Notes under the pieces: generated by a model
What the model was told of the DNA's origin: nothing
Database searches by the model: none
What the model saw: the letters and a program-made list of their open reading frames with translations, nothing else
Origin: DAOUJW01 sp034421015
GTDB lineage: Bacteria; Chloroflexota; Dehalococcoidia; Lucifugimonadales; UBA2985
Reading direction: 5' to 3'
Assembly (NCBI GenBank): GCA_034421015.1
Contig: DAOUKT010000033.1
Coordinates: 3,138-67,137, forward strand
DNA length: 64,000 nt
Position numbers and translations under genes: made by a program
In this document: positions 16,591 to 25,625 of the stretch, one piece after another
Layout: each line of letters starts with the position of its first letter
Position numbering within the stretch: position 1 is the stretch's first letter

Positions 16591-17298
16591 TTGTCGAACA
16601 TCATAGAAGCCCGTGGAGTGGTCAAGACCTACCGGGCCGGGGAGATTGAGGTGCACGCTCTGCGGGGCGTGGACCTGTCCATTGGCAGGGGGCAAATGGT
16701 CGCGGTGATGGGGCCGTCAGGGTGCGGCAAGACCACACTGCTCAACACCTTCTCCGGGATAGACGACGTTACGGGCGGCGAGGTGCTGATCGACGGGGCG
16801 TCCATTCACGAGATGTCTGACGGGGAGCGCACGCGGTTCCGCGCGATGAGCATGGGATTCGTGTTCCAGTCCTACAACCTGCTGCCGGTGCTCACCGGCG
16901 CAGAGAACGTCGAGCTGCCTCTGCTGCTCTCGGGCGCCGGCCATGCCAGGGCCCGCGGCCGCGCCCTGGAGGTCCTGGACATGGTGGGTCTGGCCGACCA
17001 GGCTGACAAGCGGCCTGCGGAGATGTCCGGCGGCCAGCAGCAACGGGTTACCATAGCCCGGGCCCTGGTGAACGAGCCTGCCATTGTCTGGGCAGATGAG
17101 CCTACCGGCGCGCTGGACAGTGAGTCCGGTTCGCACATCATGGAGCTGCTCTGCAAGCTCAACAGTGAACGGGAGCAGACATTTGTCCTGGTCACCCACG
17201 ATGCCGTGGTCGGCTCACGCGCCGGGCGCATGGTGCGTATGCGCGACGGCCTAATTGAGAGCGACGAGATGCTGTCGTCCGACGGAAGGGGTAGCTAG
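16591..17298 (+). CDS. ABC transporter ATPase, MacB/LolD type
   Basis: This is a 235-residue single-domain ATPase. Walker A is GPSGCGKTT, the Q-loop lies in FVFQSYNLLPVLT, the signature is MSGGQQQR and Walker B is IVWADEPTGALD, all typical of the LolD/MacB branch that works with FtsX-type permeases by mechanotransmission. The TTG at 16591 follows CAGGAGG. The permease gene follows immediately, so the pair probably forms one lipid/lipoprotein- or peptide-export machine. There is no periplasmic adaptor gene nearby, as expected if the host lacks a classic outer membrane. Confidence 0.92.
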   Translation: MSNIIEARGVVKTYRAGEIEVHALRGVDLSIGRGQMVAVMGPSGCGKTTLLNTFSGIDDVTGGEVLIDGASIHEMSDGERTRFRAMSMGFVFQSYNLLPVLTGAENVELPLLLSGAGHARARGRALEVLDMVGLADQADKRPAEMSGGQQQRVTIARALVNEPAIVWADEPTGALDSESGSHIMELLCKLNSEREQTFVLVTHDAVVGSRAGRMVRMRDGLIESDEMLSSDGRGS

Positions 17299-17354
17299 CC
17301 ACGACCACGCTCTTTGGTATTCCCATCGGTTCTCTGACCGCCGGCCTGACGGTC

Positions 17355-20300
17355 GTGTTCATATTGGCGGTTGCCGTGACCGTCTTCTTCGCGCTGCGCA
17401 ATCCAATCGTGTTGAAGATGGCGTTGCGCAACATCCCAAGGCGTCGCGCTCAGACCGTGCTAATCGTTGTCGGCCTTATGCTGGCAACCACCCTCTTTTC
17501 GGCGTCATTCGCCATCGGAGACACCTTCGCACACTCGGTGCGCGTGCTACTGGTGGACCAGTTTGGACACGTGGACGAGGTGGTGCGCTCGGACAACCTG
17601 GAGCCGTCCGGCTTGCGCGAGTACATCCCGGAGGAGACGGCAGACGCCATCGAAGCGGAGCTTGCCGATGCCCCTGTGGACGGCGTCATGCCGGCCATCG
17701 GGCTGACCGTGCCCGCTGTGTCACTTGCCACGGAGCGAAACCTGCCAAGGTTGGCGGTACAGGGGCTGGACTTCGCTCACGCCGAAGGTTTTGGGACCTA
17801 CGAGGATGCCAACGGAGATAGCCTCGACCTCGGGGCGCTGGCGCAGAACGAGGTGTACTTGGACGCCGATGCCGCAAACGAGCTGGGCGCAGAGCCCGGC
17901 GGCAACCTGGCCCTGTTCTTTGACGAGACGCCGGCTGTAGTGCGCGTAGCCGGCGTATTTGAGGAAGGTGGAGGCTCCGCGTCCTTTGCCCCGCTGGCCG
18001 TGATGCGGCTGGCCGACCTGCAAGCTATCGTGGGCCAGGAAGGGAACATCAATACCGTCTACATCTCCAATGATGGCGGCAAGGTCGGGGGAGAACGGCA
18101 CACCCGGGCAGTGATAGATGCCCTTGAGGGCCTGCTGGAGGAACGGGAGCTGGACCTGGACGACATCAAGAGGGACGGCATTGAACAGGCGGACGGGGTA
18201 GGGGACCAGTTTGCAAGCATCTTTCTGGTGTTCGGGACGTTCTCCATCCTTGCCGGCATCCTGCTGATAGCCCTGATATTTGTCATGCTGGCGGCGGAGC
18301 GGAAGCGCGAACTTGGCATTGCGCGGGCGGTGGGCGCGCAGCGCGGGCACATCGTGCGGCTGTTCACGTTCGAGGGCGCAGTCTACTCCCTCGCGGCCGC
18401 GGCGGTGGGCAGTGTTCTGGGCATATTCGTGGGCGTCATATTGGTGGGCACCATGGCTTCCGCCTTTGGCGCGGTCGACGAGTTTGGAGGCTTCAGAATC
18501 GTGTTCTCCTTCCGGTGGCAGAGCCTTGTCCTGTCTTACACACTGGGGATGGTTGTCACGTACCTGGTCGTCGTCGTATCGGCGATGCGGGTTAGCTCGC
18601 TGAACATAGTCCGGGCCGTGCGGGACATCCCGGAGCCGCCCAAGGAGGGCCACAGGCTGCGGGAAGCGTGGAGGTCGATAGGAGCGGCCTATATGGACGC
18701 CCTGCGAGCGTTGCTGCGGTTGCGTCTCCATAGAGCGCTGGCACGGGTTTTGATCAGCGGGCCCCTGGCAATTATCAGGCTGTTCTGGGACCTGTTCATT
18801 GCCGGTTACCTGATGGTCGCGCTTGGCGTCCTGATTACGCTCATCGGCATCTCGTCGGAGCAGTTGAACAGCTTCTCCATCGGGCTTTCTCTAATGGTTG
18901 TGGGCCTGCCACTGGCGCTCAACCATGCCCTGCGCCTGCCTGAGAGCATAGCCTACACCCTGGCGGGCGCGCTGCTCCTGGCCGTGTGGCTCGCCCCTGT
19001 GGATTGGGAGTCCTTCGGCCTTCCGCAATTTGACTCCGGCATAGATATTCTCATCATCGCGGGGATCGCGCTGGTTGTTGGCGGCGTTTGGGTCGTGATG
19101 TACAACTCCAATCACATGGTGAGGGCCGTATCTGCCGTGCTGGGAAGAGGGAGCACCCTTTCGCCAATTACGAGGACAGCCCTGGCTTACCCGATGGCGG
19201 CCCGGTTTCGCACCGGAATGACCCTGGCAATGTTCTCCCTGATCGTGATGATGCTGGTATTCCTCGGTTTCATTAACGATGCCTTCGTCAAGGCGTACGA
19301 CGATACGCGCAGGTATACGGGGGGATTCGACATCTACGCCACCACCAGCTTCGCCAACCCCATTGGCGATCTGGAGGGCCGCATAGACCGGTCTCCGGCG
19401 CTGGATGCGGGGGAGATCACAGCCATCGCCTCTGCGAGCGGCTACCCTGTGCGCATCAGGCAGCAGGACACGGACCAGGACCTGCGGGACTGGTTTGTAA
19501 CCGGCGTCGATCCCGCCTTCGCGGAGGTCAACACCTTCGGATTCGATTTGCGCGATGAGCGCTACGCGGACGACCGCGCCGTGTGGAGCGCGCTCTCGGC
19601 CGGCGAAGAGGTGGTCGTCGTCGCCTCATCCCTGGTTCCCGCGTCCGCCGACTTTAATCAGGGCCCCCAGGGGCCGTCATTCCAGCTGGAAGGCTTCCAG
19701 CGTGACGACCCTGTGCTGCCGGAGGTGTACCTTGAGGTGCACGACCCCGGAGAGCAGAGATCAGTGCGTCTGCGAGTAATTGGAGTGATTGAGGAGCAGG
19801 CGTTCCACTCTGAAACGGTGATCACCGGCCACGAGACGCTTCAGAGGCTTTCATCGGCCCCGCTGCCGTTCCGGACCCATCGGATAGCGCTGCATGACCC
19901 CTCGCGAGCGGAAGAGCTTGTGGCGACCCTGGAAGAGGAGTTCGCTGAGCACGGGCTGCAGGCCACGTCATTGGAGAAGTCAGTCCGGGAGCTGGTTACC
20001 CTGAATTTCGCATTCACAAAGATTGTCCAGGGGTTCATGGGCCTTGGGCTTGTGGTGGGCATTGCCGCGCTGGGCATCATTGCTGCGCGATCCGTTGTGG
20101 AGCGGCGAGTGCAGGTGGGTATACTGCGGGCCATCGGCTACAGGAGCGGAATGGTGCAGCTGTCCTTCATCATCGAATCTTCGTTCATAGCGTTGCTGGG
20201 CATCGGGCTCGGCCTTGCGCTGGCCTTTGGCTTGTCCATCGACCTCACTAGGCAGCTGCAGGAGACTTTCGATGCCGTCACCTACGTTGTGCCCTGGTCC

Positions 20301-20411
20301 TCAATTGTGCCCGTGGTTGTGATAGCGTACGCGGCCTCCCTCCTGACAACGTATCTCCCGGCGCGGCAGGCGTCCCGCATATACCCGGCGGAAGCCCTGA
20401 GATACGACTAG
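17355..20411 (+). CDS. Large FtsX/MacB-type ABC permease
   Basis: This permease of at least 1018 residues has two FtsX-like units. There is an N-terminal membrane segment, an extracellular MacB-like region, then three membrane segments with AERKRELGIARAVGAQRGHI (about residues 313-332). A central hydrophobic block follows, then a second extracellular region and a last three-segment unit with VERRVQVGILRAIGYRSGMV. The GTG at 17355 is the first standard start. In-frame codons back to 17301 encode TTLFGIPIGSLTAG, which resembles the usual N-terminus of this family, so a non-standard start (ACG at 17301) is possible. It pairs with the upstream ATPase. Confidence 0.88.
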   Translation: MFILAVAVTVFFALRNPIVLKMALRNIPRRRAQTVLIVVGLMLATTLFSASFAIGDTFAHSVRVLLVDQFGHVDEVVRSDNLEPSGLREYIPEETADAIEAELADAPVDGVMPAIGLTVPAVSLATERNLPRLAVQGLDFAHAEGFGTYEDANGDSLDLGALAQNEVYLDADAANELGAEPGGNLALFFDETPAVVRVAGVFEEGGGSASFAPLAVMRLADLQAIVGQEGNINTVYISNDGGKVGGERHTRAVIDALEGLLEERELDLDDIKRDGIEQADGVGDQFASIFLVFGTFSILAGILLIALIFVMLAAERKRELGIARAVGAQRGHIVRLFTFEGAVYSLAAAAVGSVLGIFVGVILVGTMASAFGAVDEFGGFRIVFSFRWQSLVLSYTLGMVVTYLVVVVSAMRVSSLNIVRAVRDIPEPPKEGHRLREAWRSIGAAYMDALRALLRLRLHRALARVLISGPLAIIRLFWDLFIAGYLMVALGVLITLIGISSEQLNSFSIGLSLMVVGLPLALNHALRLPESIAYTLAGALLLAVWLAPVDWESFGLPQFDSGIDILIIAGIALVVGGVWVVMYNSNHMVRAVSAVLGRGSTLSPITRTALAYPMAARFRTGMTLAMFSLIVMMLVFLGFINDAFVKAYDDTRRYTGGFDIYATTSFANPIGDLEGRIDRSPALDAGEITAIASASGYPVRIRQQDTDQDLRDWFVTGVDPAFAEVNTFGFDLRDERYADDRAVWSALSAGEEVVVVASSLVPASADFNQGPQGPSFQLEGFQRDDPVLPEVYLEVHDPGEQRSVRLRVIGVIEEQAFHSETVITGHETLQRLSSAPLPFRTHRIALHDPSRAEELVATLEEEFAEHGLQATSLEKSVRELVTLNFAFTKIVQGFMGLGLVVGIAALGIIAARSVVERRVQVGILRAIGYRSGMVQLSFIIESSFIALLGIGLGLALAFGLSIDLTRQLQETFDAVTYVVPWSSIVPVVVIAYAASLLTTYLPARQASRIYPAEALRYD

Positions 20412-20518
20412 CGATCGCGGGCCCGGTCGCAATCCTTCGTCTCACAAAGCGGGCCAGGACGGATGACTCCCGTCCCGTTGCGCCCTCTCATGGAAATGGA
20501 CAATCAACGCGCCACATA

Positions 20519-20547
20519 TTGACTACTTTCAGGTCTTTCGGCATAAT
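20519..20547 (+). promoter_or_regulatory. Sigma70-type promoter for the DUF35/thiolase-like operon
   Basis: TTGACT (20519-20524), a 17-base spacer and CATAAT (20542-20547) lie 38 bases before the TTG at 20585, which itself has a GGGAGGTGAG ribosome site. Confidence 0.7.
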
Positions 20548-20584
20548 ACTCAATGGCTTTAAATACCCAAAAGGGAGGTGAGAA

Positions 20585-21010
20585 TTGCCGAAACAGTCAC
20601 CGGTTCCGGAGGATGTGGACAGAGGATTCTGGGAGGCCTGTAACGAGGACAGGCTGGTCGTACAGTACTGCCCGCCCTGCGACAGGCTGCAGCAGCCGCC
20701 TGAGGCAACGTGCTACGAGTGCAATTCGGCGGAGCACTTCGAGTGGAAGGAGTTGCCCGGACGCGGATATATATACACCTACGCGGTCATGTATGACAAC
20801 CCGGTCCCACTGCTCTTTGAAGACCAGCCCTTCAACGTTGCCGTAGTAGGGCTGTACGATGAGAACGGGAATGACACCGGCATGAAGTTGCTTTCGCATC
20901 TCCCGGGGACTCCCTTGGACGAGGTGCCGATAGGGGCCGATGTGCAGGTGGAGTTTGAAGTGACCCAGGCCACCGGCCAGAAGGTACCTGAGTTCCGAGT
21001 GGTAGGCTAA
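20585..21010 (+). CDS. DUF35 Zn-ribbon/OB-fold protein
   Basis: This 141-residue protein has a rubredoxin-like zinc ribbon with four Cys (CPPC and CYEC, about residues 29-46) followed by an OB-fold, the DUF35 architecture. DUF35 proteins bind acyl-CoA and partner thiolase-like enzymes, for example in HMG-CoA synthesis and in steroid side-chain retro-aldol cleavage (the Ltp2/ChsH2 type). The TTG at 20585 follows GGGAGGTGAGAA. The thiolase-like gene starts 53 bases after it, so the two very likely form a complex. Confidence 0.9.
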   Translation: MPKQSPVPEDVDRGFWEACNEDRLVVQYCPPCDRLQQPPEATCYECNSAEHFEWKELPGRGYIYTYAVMYDNPVPLLFEDQPFNVAVVGLYDENGNDTGMKLLSHLPGTPLDEVPIGADVQVEFEVTQATGQKVPEFRVVG

Positions 21011-21063
21011 GGGCCGCTACTCGAATGAGTTTCGATAGGGATTAAGTAAGGGAGGTATACCAA

Positions 21064-22416
21064 ATGGCGCCAGAAGTTCAGACTATGCCAACGGAATGGT
21101 TCCGGACCCAGGAGGGACTGGGTGTATGGCCGGGCAAGGGCAAGGCCGTGGCGGTTGGCGTGGGAGTTTCCCCCACGGACCGCAGGTGGGACTGCGACCC
21201 CCAGACCAGCGTGGGCGCGTATGCCATCATAGCCGCTCGAAGGGCTATGGAGGATGCAGGCGTATCGCCAGAGCAGGTGGACGGGCTTGTCGTGGTACCG
21301 GACACCACCACGGGCCGGTTCGACTGGCCGCAGCCCTGGCCGGACGGCCGGGACATCCCAGCGGAGATGGCCGCGGCGTTCAAGCCGACCGACGACGAGC
21401 GTGACGGCATCGCCAAGCTGAGCGCGCAGTGGATCATGAACAACATGCCGGAGCTGACCAACCTCAAGTTCGTCATGCACGCTCCGGGCGACACGGCCCC
21501 GGCTCTGGTGGCCGGTTCCGAGTCGATAGTGCAGGGCCTAAGCGGCGTCTGCCTTGTCATCAGGGGCTGGCACAACTTCTCCGGCAGGTACTACGTGGGG
21601 CAGGGCAACGCCCGCGGAGACACCATCTCCTCCCGCGAGAAGTGGACCACAGGGTGGGGAATCGTAGGTGTCTACCCTGAGGCCACCCGATTCCAGCGCT
21701 ACCTGCACAAGTACAACAAGCGCAAGGAGATGTTCGCCAACTTCGTGGTGAACTCCAAGAAGAACGGCCTCAACTTCCCGGAGGGGTTCTTCGCACAGCA
21801 CAGGTCGGACGACATCGTGACCAGGGAGGACTACCTCACCGCACGATGGCTGGCCAAGCCGGCCAACCTGTTCGATGCGGACATCCCGATATGCTGCACC
21901 TCTGCGTACATCCTGACCACCCCGGACAGGGCCGCGGACATGAAGCAGAAGCCGGTGTACATCCTTGGCCACACCTCCTCAACCGTGAGGCCCAGGAGCC
22001 TCCAGCACACCCTGGAGGAGAGCGAAGAGGGCGCTGCCAGGACCGGCCGACTGTTCCAGGAGGCCGCGGGCGTCAGCGTCAACGACCTGTCCTTTGAGAA
22101 CATGTACGACGGTTACGGCATGTTCCACCTGATCCACCTTGAGGGCCTCGGCGGCTACGCGGGCATCGGGCGTGGTGACGGTCTCGACTACTTCGAGAAC
22201 GAGGACATCAGCAACGACAGCAAGTTCCCCATCTCCCCCAGCGGCGGCAACATCGGCAGCGGCCGCACCCGCTTCTGGCTGCACGTTGACTCCATCCAGC
22301 AGATCCAGGGACGCGCAGGCGCGCGGCAGATCAAGCACCCGGCAGAGCTGGGCATTTCCGCCGCGACCTTCCCCCATAGCGGGGTCTCCCTGGTTTGGGG
22401 AGCCAGCCCCGACTAG
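21064..22416 (+). CDS. Thiolase-fold (SCP2/Ltp-like) protein without the nucleophilic Cys
   Basis: This 450-residue protein has the thiolase-fold N-terminus (AVGVGVSP... AARRAMEDAGVSPEQVDGLVV) and a C-terminal GG(Y)xxxGRGDGL-type region. Where thiolases carry the active Cys (CASG motif) it reads MHAPGDTAPALVAGSE (from residue 138), so the nucleophile is missing. Together with the DUF35 partner this points to an Ltp2-like aldolase or acyl-CoA-binding role, not Claisen chemistry. The ATG at 21064 follows GGGAGG. A strong terminator follows. The substrate is unknown. Confidence 0.8.
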   Translation: MAPEVQTMPTEWFRTQEGLGVWPGKGKAVAVGVGVSPTDRRWDCDPQTSVGAYAIIAARRAMEDAGVSPEQVDGLVVVPDTTTGRFDWPQPWPDGRDIPAEMAAAFKPTDDERDGIAKLSAQWIMNNMPELTNLKFVMHAPGDTAPALVAGSESIVQGLSGVCLVIRGWHNFSGRYYVGQGNARGDTISSREKWTTGWGIVGVYPEATRFQRYLHKYNKRKEMFANFVVNSKKNGLNFPEGFFAQHRSDDIVTREDYLTARWLAKPANLFDADIPICCTSAYILTTPDRAADMKQKPVYILGHTSSTVRPRSLQHTLEESEEGAARTGRLFQEAAGVSVNDLSFENMYDGYGMFHLIHLEGLGGYAGIGRGDGLDYFENEDISNDSKFPISPSGGNIGSGRTRFWLHVDSIQQIQGRAGARQIKHPAELGISAATFPHSGVSLVWGASPD

Positions 22417-22461
22417 GAGGCGGCAGAGGTCAATCCTCGTTCCTACTGGAAGCGAGATACA

Positions 22462-22490
22462 AGAGGCCCGGGCAAATCGCCCGGGCCTCT
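22462..22490 (+). terminator. Strong hairpin terminator after the thiolase-like gene
   Basis: A perfect 12-bp stem, AGAGGCCCGGGC (22462-22473) and GCCCGGGCCTCT (22479-22490), has a 5-base loop and lies 46 bases past the stop. There is only a weak T content downstream. Confidence 0.75.
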
Positions 22491-22557
22491 CGCTGTTGAG
22501 GCGAAACAGCATCTCACTTCTAGCGCCGCGGCGTAACCTGCGATAGAATCGCGAGCT

Positions 22558-23418
22558 ATGGAAGGCAAGACCGTTCTGATAACCGGCGGCAGCGACGGCA
22601 TCGGCTATGCGGCCGCCCGCGAACTGGCCCGCATGGGTGGGGCCGTGATGATAGTTGGCAGGAACGCCGCGAAGACCGCCGCCGCCGTGGACCGCATCAT
22701 CATGGAGACGGGAAACCCCGCAGTCAGCTTCCTTCTGGCCGACCTGTCGTCCCAGGCGGAGGTGCGAATCCTAGCAGAGCAGGTCAAGGAGCAAGCGCCC
22801 AGGCTGGACGTCCTGGTGAACAACGCCGGAGCCGTATTCTTCTCCGAACGCCGGAGCGTTGACGGCATCGAGATGACCTTCGCCTTGAACCACCTGGGCT
22901 ACTTCCTGCTGACTAATCTTCTGCTGGACCTGGTGAAGAGCTCTGCGCCCTCCCGGATAGTCAACGTCTCGTCCAGTTCCCACTTCTCGGCCGCCAACTT
23001 CCGATTGGAGGAACTGCCCAATCCGGCGTTCAAGGCCGGTTACAGGGGGTACGGACGCTCCAAGCTCTGCAACATCCTGTTCACCTACGAGCTGGCGCGG
23101 CGGCTTGAAGGCTCTGGCGTAACTGTAAATGCCCTTCATCCCGGGCTGGTCCGCACCCGGATAGCGCGCAACAACGGTCTCTTTGGGCGCATGGTCAACC
23201 TCATGATTGGCGTCCGCGGTGTAAGCGCCCGGAAGGGCGCGGAGACTGTGGTCTACCTCGCGGCATCGGATGAAGCGGAGGGGATAACGGGCAAGTACTT
23301 CGAGGACTGCCGAGCCGTGCCGTCGTCCGACCTGAGCTACGACGCCAGTCTGGCTTCAGACCTGTGGGAACTGAGCGAACGGCTGACTGCGCCAAGAGCG
23401 AAGGTTCAGGAAGATTAG
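22558..23418 (+). CDS. Short-chain dehydrogenase/reductase
   Basis: This is a 286-residue NAD(P)-dependent SDR, similar in layout to retinol-dehydrogenase/WW-oxidoreductase-like enzymes. It has the cofactor motif TGGSDGIG (residues 9-16), NNAG after strand 4, the catalytic Ser in NVSSSSHFSA, and Tyr/Lys in YGRSK. A basic GRN after strand 2 suggests NADPH. The substrate is unknown. The gene stands alone behind a terminator, and the ATG at 22558 has only a weak ribosome site. Confidence 0.88.
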   Translation: MEGKTVLITGGSDGIGYAAARELARMGGAVMIVGRNAAKTAAAVDRIIMETGNPAVSFLLADLSSQAEVRILAEQVKEQAPRLDVLVNNAGAVFFSERRSVDGIEMTFALNHLGYFLLTNLLLDLVKSSAPSRIVNVSSSSHFSAANFRLEELPNPAFKAGYRGYGRSKLCNILFTYELARRLEGSGVTVNALHPGLVRTRIARNNGLFGRMVNLMIGVRGVSARKGAETVVYLAASDEAEGITGKYFEDCRAVPSSDLSYDASLASDLWELSERLTAPRAKVQED

Positions 23419-23692
23419 CTGAAAGTGAGCCGTTGGACATCCAGCTGATTTCCCTCGCACACTTCCTTCCATTCTCTAGAGGTATCGCATTGGGGGAAAC
23501 CTTTTTCCTACCTGGATTGAGATAAGACAACCCCGGACGAAATGCCTGGGCCTGTCTGTTTGCGGGACGTGTACAGGGTATCACTCTTGGAAAGGGGTGG
23601 CTTCCCGTGAGTAACCTTTTCAGCAAAGAGTAAACACCTCAGCGCTGGCGGGCGGTTGACTGAATAACCCCCCATATCTTAGGCTGCTTGCT
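23419..23692. other. Non-coding gap before the RNase D gene
   Basis: Nothing supported is seen in these 274 bases apart from general AT-richer sequence just before the RNase D start. There is no hairpin with a T-run and no clear promoter pair. Confidence 0.3.
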
Positions 23693-24835
23693 ATGAAGAT
23701 GAGCCAGATTGACTTGGTTACCACGGAGTCACGCTTGGCAGAAGTCGTTGATCTTTTGTCTAGAGAGCCGCGGGTAGCAATCGACATAGAGTCTAACGGG
23801 TTCTTCAGGTATCACGAGCGCGTCTGCCTCGTGCAGCTCGCATCGACCGAGACTGCCTTCCTTGTGGATCCGTTGGCGATAGACGATCTCCGACCTCTTG
23901 GCGATCTTCTTGGTGATCGATCAGTGGAGAAAGTCTTCCACGCCGCCGACTACGACCTCCGCAGCCTCGACAGGGATTGGGGATTCCGCGTAAACAACCT
24001 ATTCGATACCGGTATTGCCGCTGCCCTGGTTGGCTCAAAGCAGTTGGGCTTGCAGTCCGTGGTGCAGGAGAATGTGGGTGTGGAGTTAATGAAGCCCCGG
24101 AAACTCCAGCGCTCGGACTGGACTGTGCGGCCCTTAAGCCCTGAGGTCTTGAAGTACGCGGCAGACGATGTTCTACACCTTCTGAAGACTCGCGAAGCGC
24201 TCTCAACACGGCTAAAGGAACTATTGCGGCTCGGATGGGCGGAAGAGGAGTTCTTACGTCAGGAGAGAGTAAAGCACACTCCGCCTGACCGCGATCTGGC
24301 CTTCCTCACAATCAAGGGCAGCCGCACTCTGGACGGAAGGGGTTTGGCCATCTTGCGCTCTCTGGTCCAATTTCGCGAACGGGAGGCGAAACGTCTCGAC
24401 CGTCCCTGCTTCAAGGTTATACCGGATTTTGCGTTGGTCAAGCTGTCGTCGGAGCCAGACGTCGATCTCTCGACAGTCAAAGGTCTGGGCCCGTTCGGCC
24501 GCCCGCCGGCCGCCGGAAGACTGAAAGCCGCAATCGACAAAGGGATCAGGTCCAGCCCCGTTACTCGGCCATATCAGGCACGGAGCGAAGCGCCATTGAG
24601 TCCAGCGGAGCGAGAGACGGTCAAGGCTCGCCTTCAAAGTCTCAAAACGTGGCGCAGCGAGTTAGGCAGTAAACTGGGATTAGACCCCGCTTTACTATGG
24701 CCGTCTGCGAGCCTGGAACGCTTGGCGCGGAGCCCATGCAGCCTGCAATCCGAACTCGCGAGTCCGGAAGTCCGGAGTTGGCAGAAGGGTGAGTTCGGCA
24801 CGGCGTTGAGGGGAACTCTCACAACTCTGGGTTGA
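23693..24835 (+). CDS. rnd: Ribonuclease D-like 3'-5' exonuclease with HRDC domain
   Basis: This 380-residue protein has the DEDDy exonuclease core: D31 and E33 (AIDIESNG), D88 (HAADYDLRSL), and Y155/D159 (KYAADDV). An HRDC-like helical region follows (about residues 205-285; TLDGRGLAILRSLVQFREREA), then a C-terminal extension. RNase D trims tRNA and other stable RNA 3' ends in the cytoplasm. The GC content looks lower than in the neighbouring genes, and the gene is monocistronic; both could mean a different history, but no mobile element is seen around it. Confidence 0.9.
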   Translation: MKMSQIDLVTTESRLAEVVDLLSREPRVAIDIESNGFFRYHERVCLVQLASTETAFLVDPLAIDDLRPLGDLLGDRSVEKVFHAADYDLRSLDRDWGFRVNNLFDTGIAAALVGSKQLGLQSVVQENVGVELMKPRKLQRSDWTVRPLSPEVLKYAADDVLHLLKTREALSTRLKELLRLGWAEEEFLRQERVKHTPPDRDLAFLTIKGSRTLDGRGLAILRSLVQFREREAKRLDRPCFKVIPDFALVKLSSEPDVDLSTVKGLGPFGRPPAAGRLKAAIDKGIRSSPVTRPYQARSEAPLSPAERETVKARLQSLKTWRSELGSKLGLDPALLWPSASLERLARSPCSLQSELASPEVRSWQKGEFGTALRGTLTTLG

Positions 24836-24937
24836 GTCTGTCCAGACAACCCATCTCTCACTCAACCTGCTCCTTTGATGCCGTGCATCAATGCTGCCAG
24901 AAGTTTCCCTGCCGACGCAGGCGGCAGACGCTGACGG

Positions 24938-25522
24938 CTAGTTGAACTCGGCCAGCTCCACTATCCTGGCGTTCCGGCTGTCGGGGGTCAGCTCCATGAG
25001 CGCCACCTGGCCCAGCCTCATGGAGTTCTTGGGCATCGTGGGGCTGCCCGGGTTCACGAACAGGATGCCGTCGTGCTCCTCCACCAGCGCCTCAAGCGTC
25101 CGTCCGAAGACCACGATGTCGACAGGCTGATCGAAGACGCTTCGTACCTGCCTGGCAATGTCGCCCGGCGGTAGATTCCGTGCCGCCAGGAATCCGGGGA
25201 ACACGTCGTCGTTGATGTCGTTCAGGTCAAGGGCGTTCACCATGCCCAGGGTGTAGCCCTCCAGCTGTAGGATGTGCTGCTGGGCGACCCTGTTGTCCTC
25301 TGATTCCAGGTGATAGGGGATGGAGGTCTCGTACTGGCGGCCCTGCACCCTGCCCACGGCCTTCACAGGCGCGATCTGCTCCAGCCAGTCCAGAACGTAG
25401 TCCGCCTGGATGCCCCCGGCGTGAAGAATGAGGTCTACTCCCTCAAAGGCGCGGGCCACCTGCGGCGGCACCTCCTTTGCGATTCCAGGGATGCGGGTGT
25501 CCGAAAGCAGGCCTATTCTCAT
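24938..25522 (-). CDS. Metallophosphoesterase-fold protein lacking metal ligands
   Basis: This 194-residue protein follows the YfcE/MJ0936 phosphodiesterase layout throughout, but nearly every metal ligand is changed. SDTH is SDTR (R10), HAGD is HAGG (G37), GNCD is GRVQ (57-60), the HG motif is NA (N96-A97), and GHTH is GRTL (140-143). The structural NPGSP loop (158-162) is intact. So it is most likely a non-catalytic member that keeps the fold, perhaps as a binding or regulatory protein. The ATG at 25522 follows CAGGAG. It is convergent with the RNase D gene. Confidence 0.75.
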   Translation of the reverse strand: MRIGLLSDTRIPGIAKEVPPQVARAFEGVDLILHAGGIQADYVLDWLEQIAPVKAVGRVQGRQYETSIPYHLESEDNRVAQQHILQLEGYTLGMVNALDLNDINDDVFPGFLAARNLPPGDIARQVRSVFDQPVDIVVFGRTLEALVEEHDGILFVNPGSPTMPKNSMRLGQVALMELTPDSRNARIVELAEFN

Positions 25523-25625
25523 TTTTCTCTCCTGAAGCGTCCGGCTTGCGCTATTTGCTATTCACTGGAGGGCATAGTAACACTCCGCTATTCTCCTCGC
25601 AATCTCAACCAGGGCCGCTGCCCCG

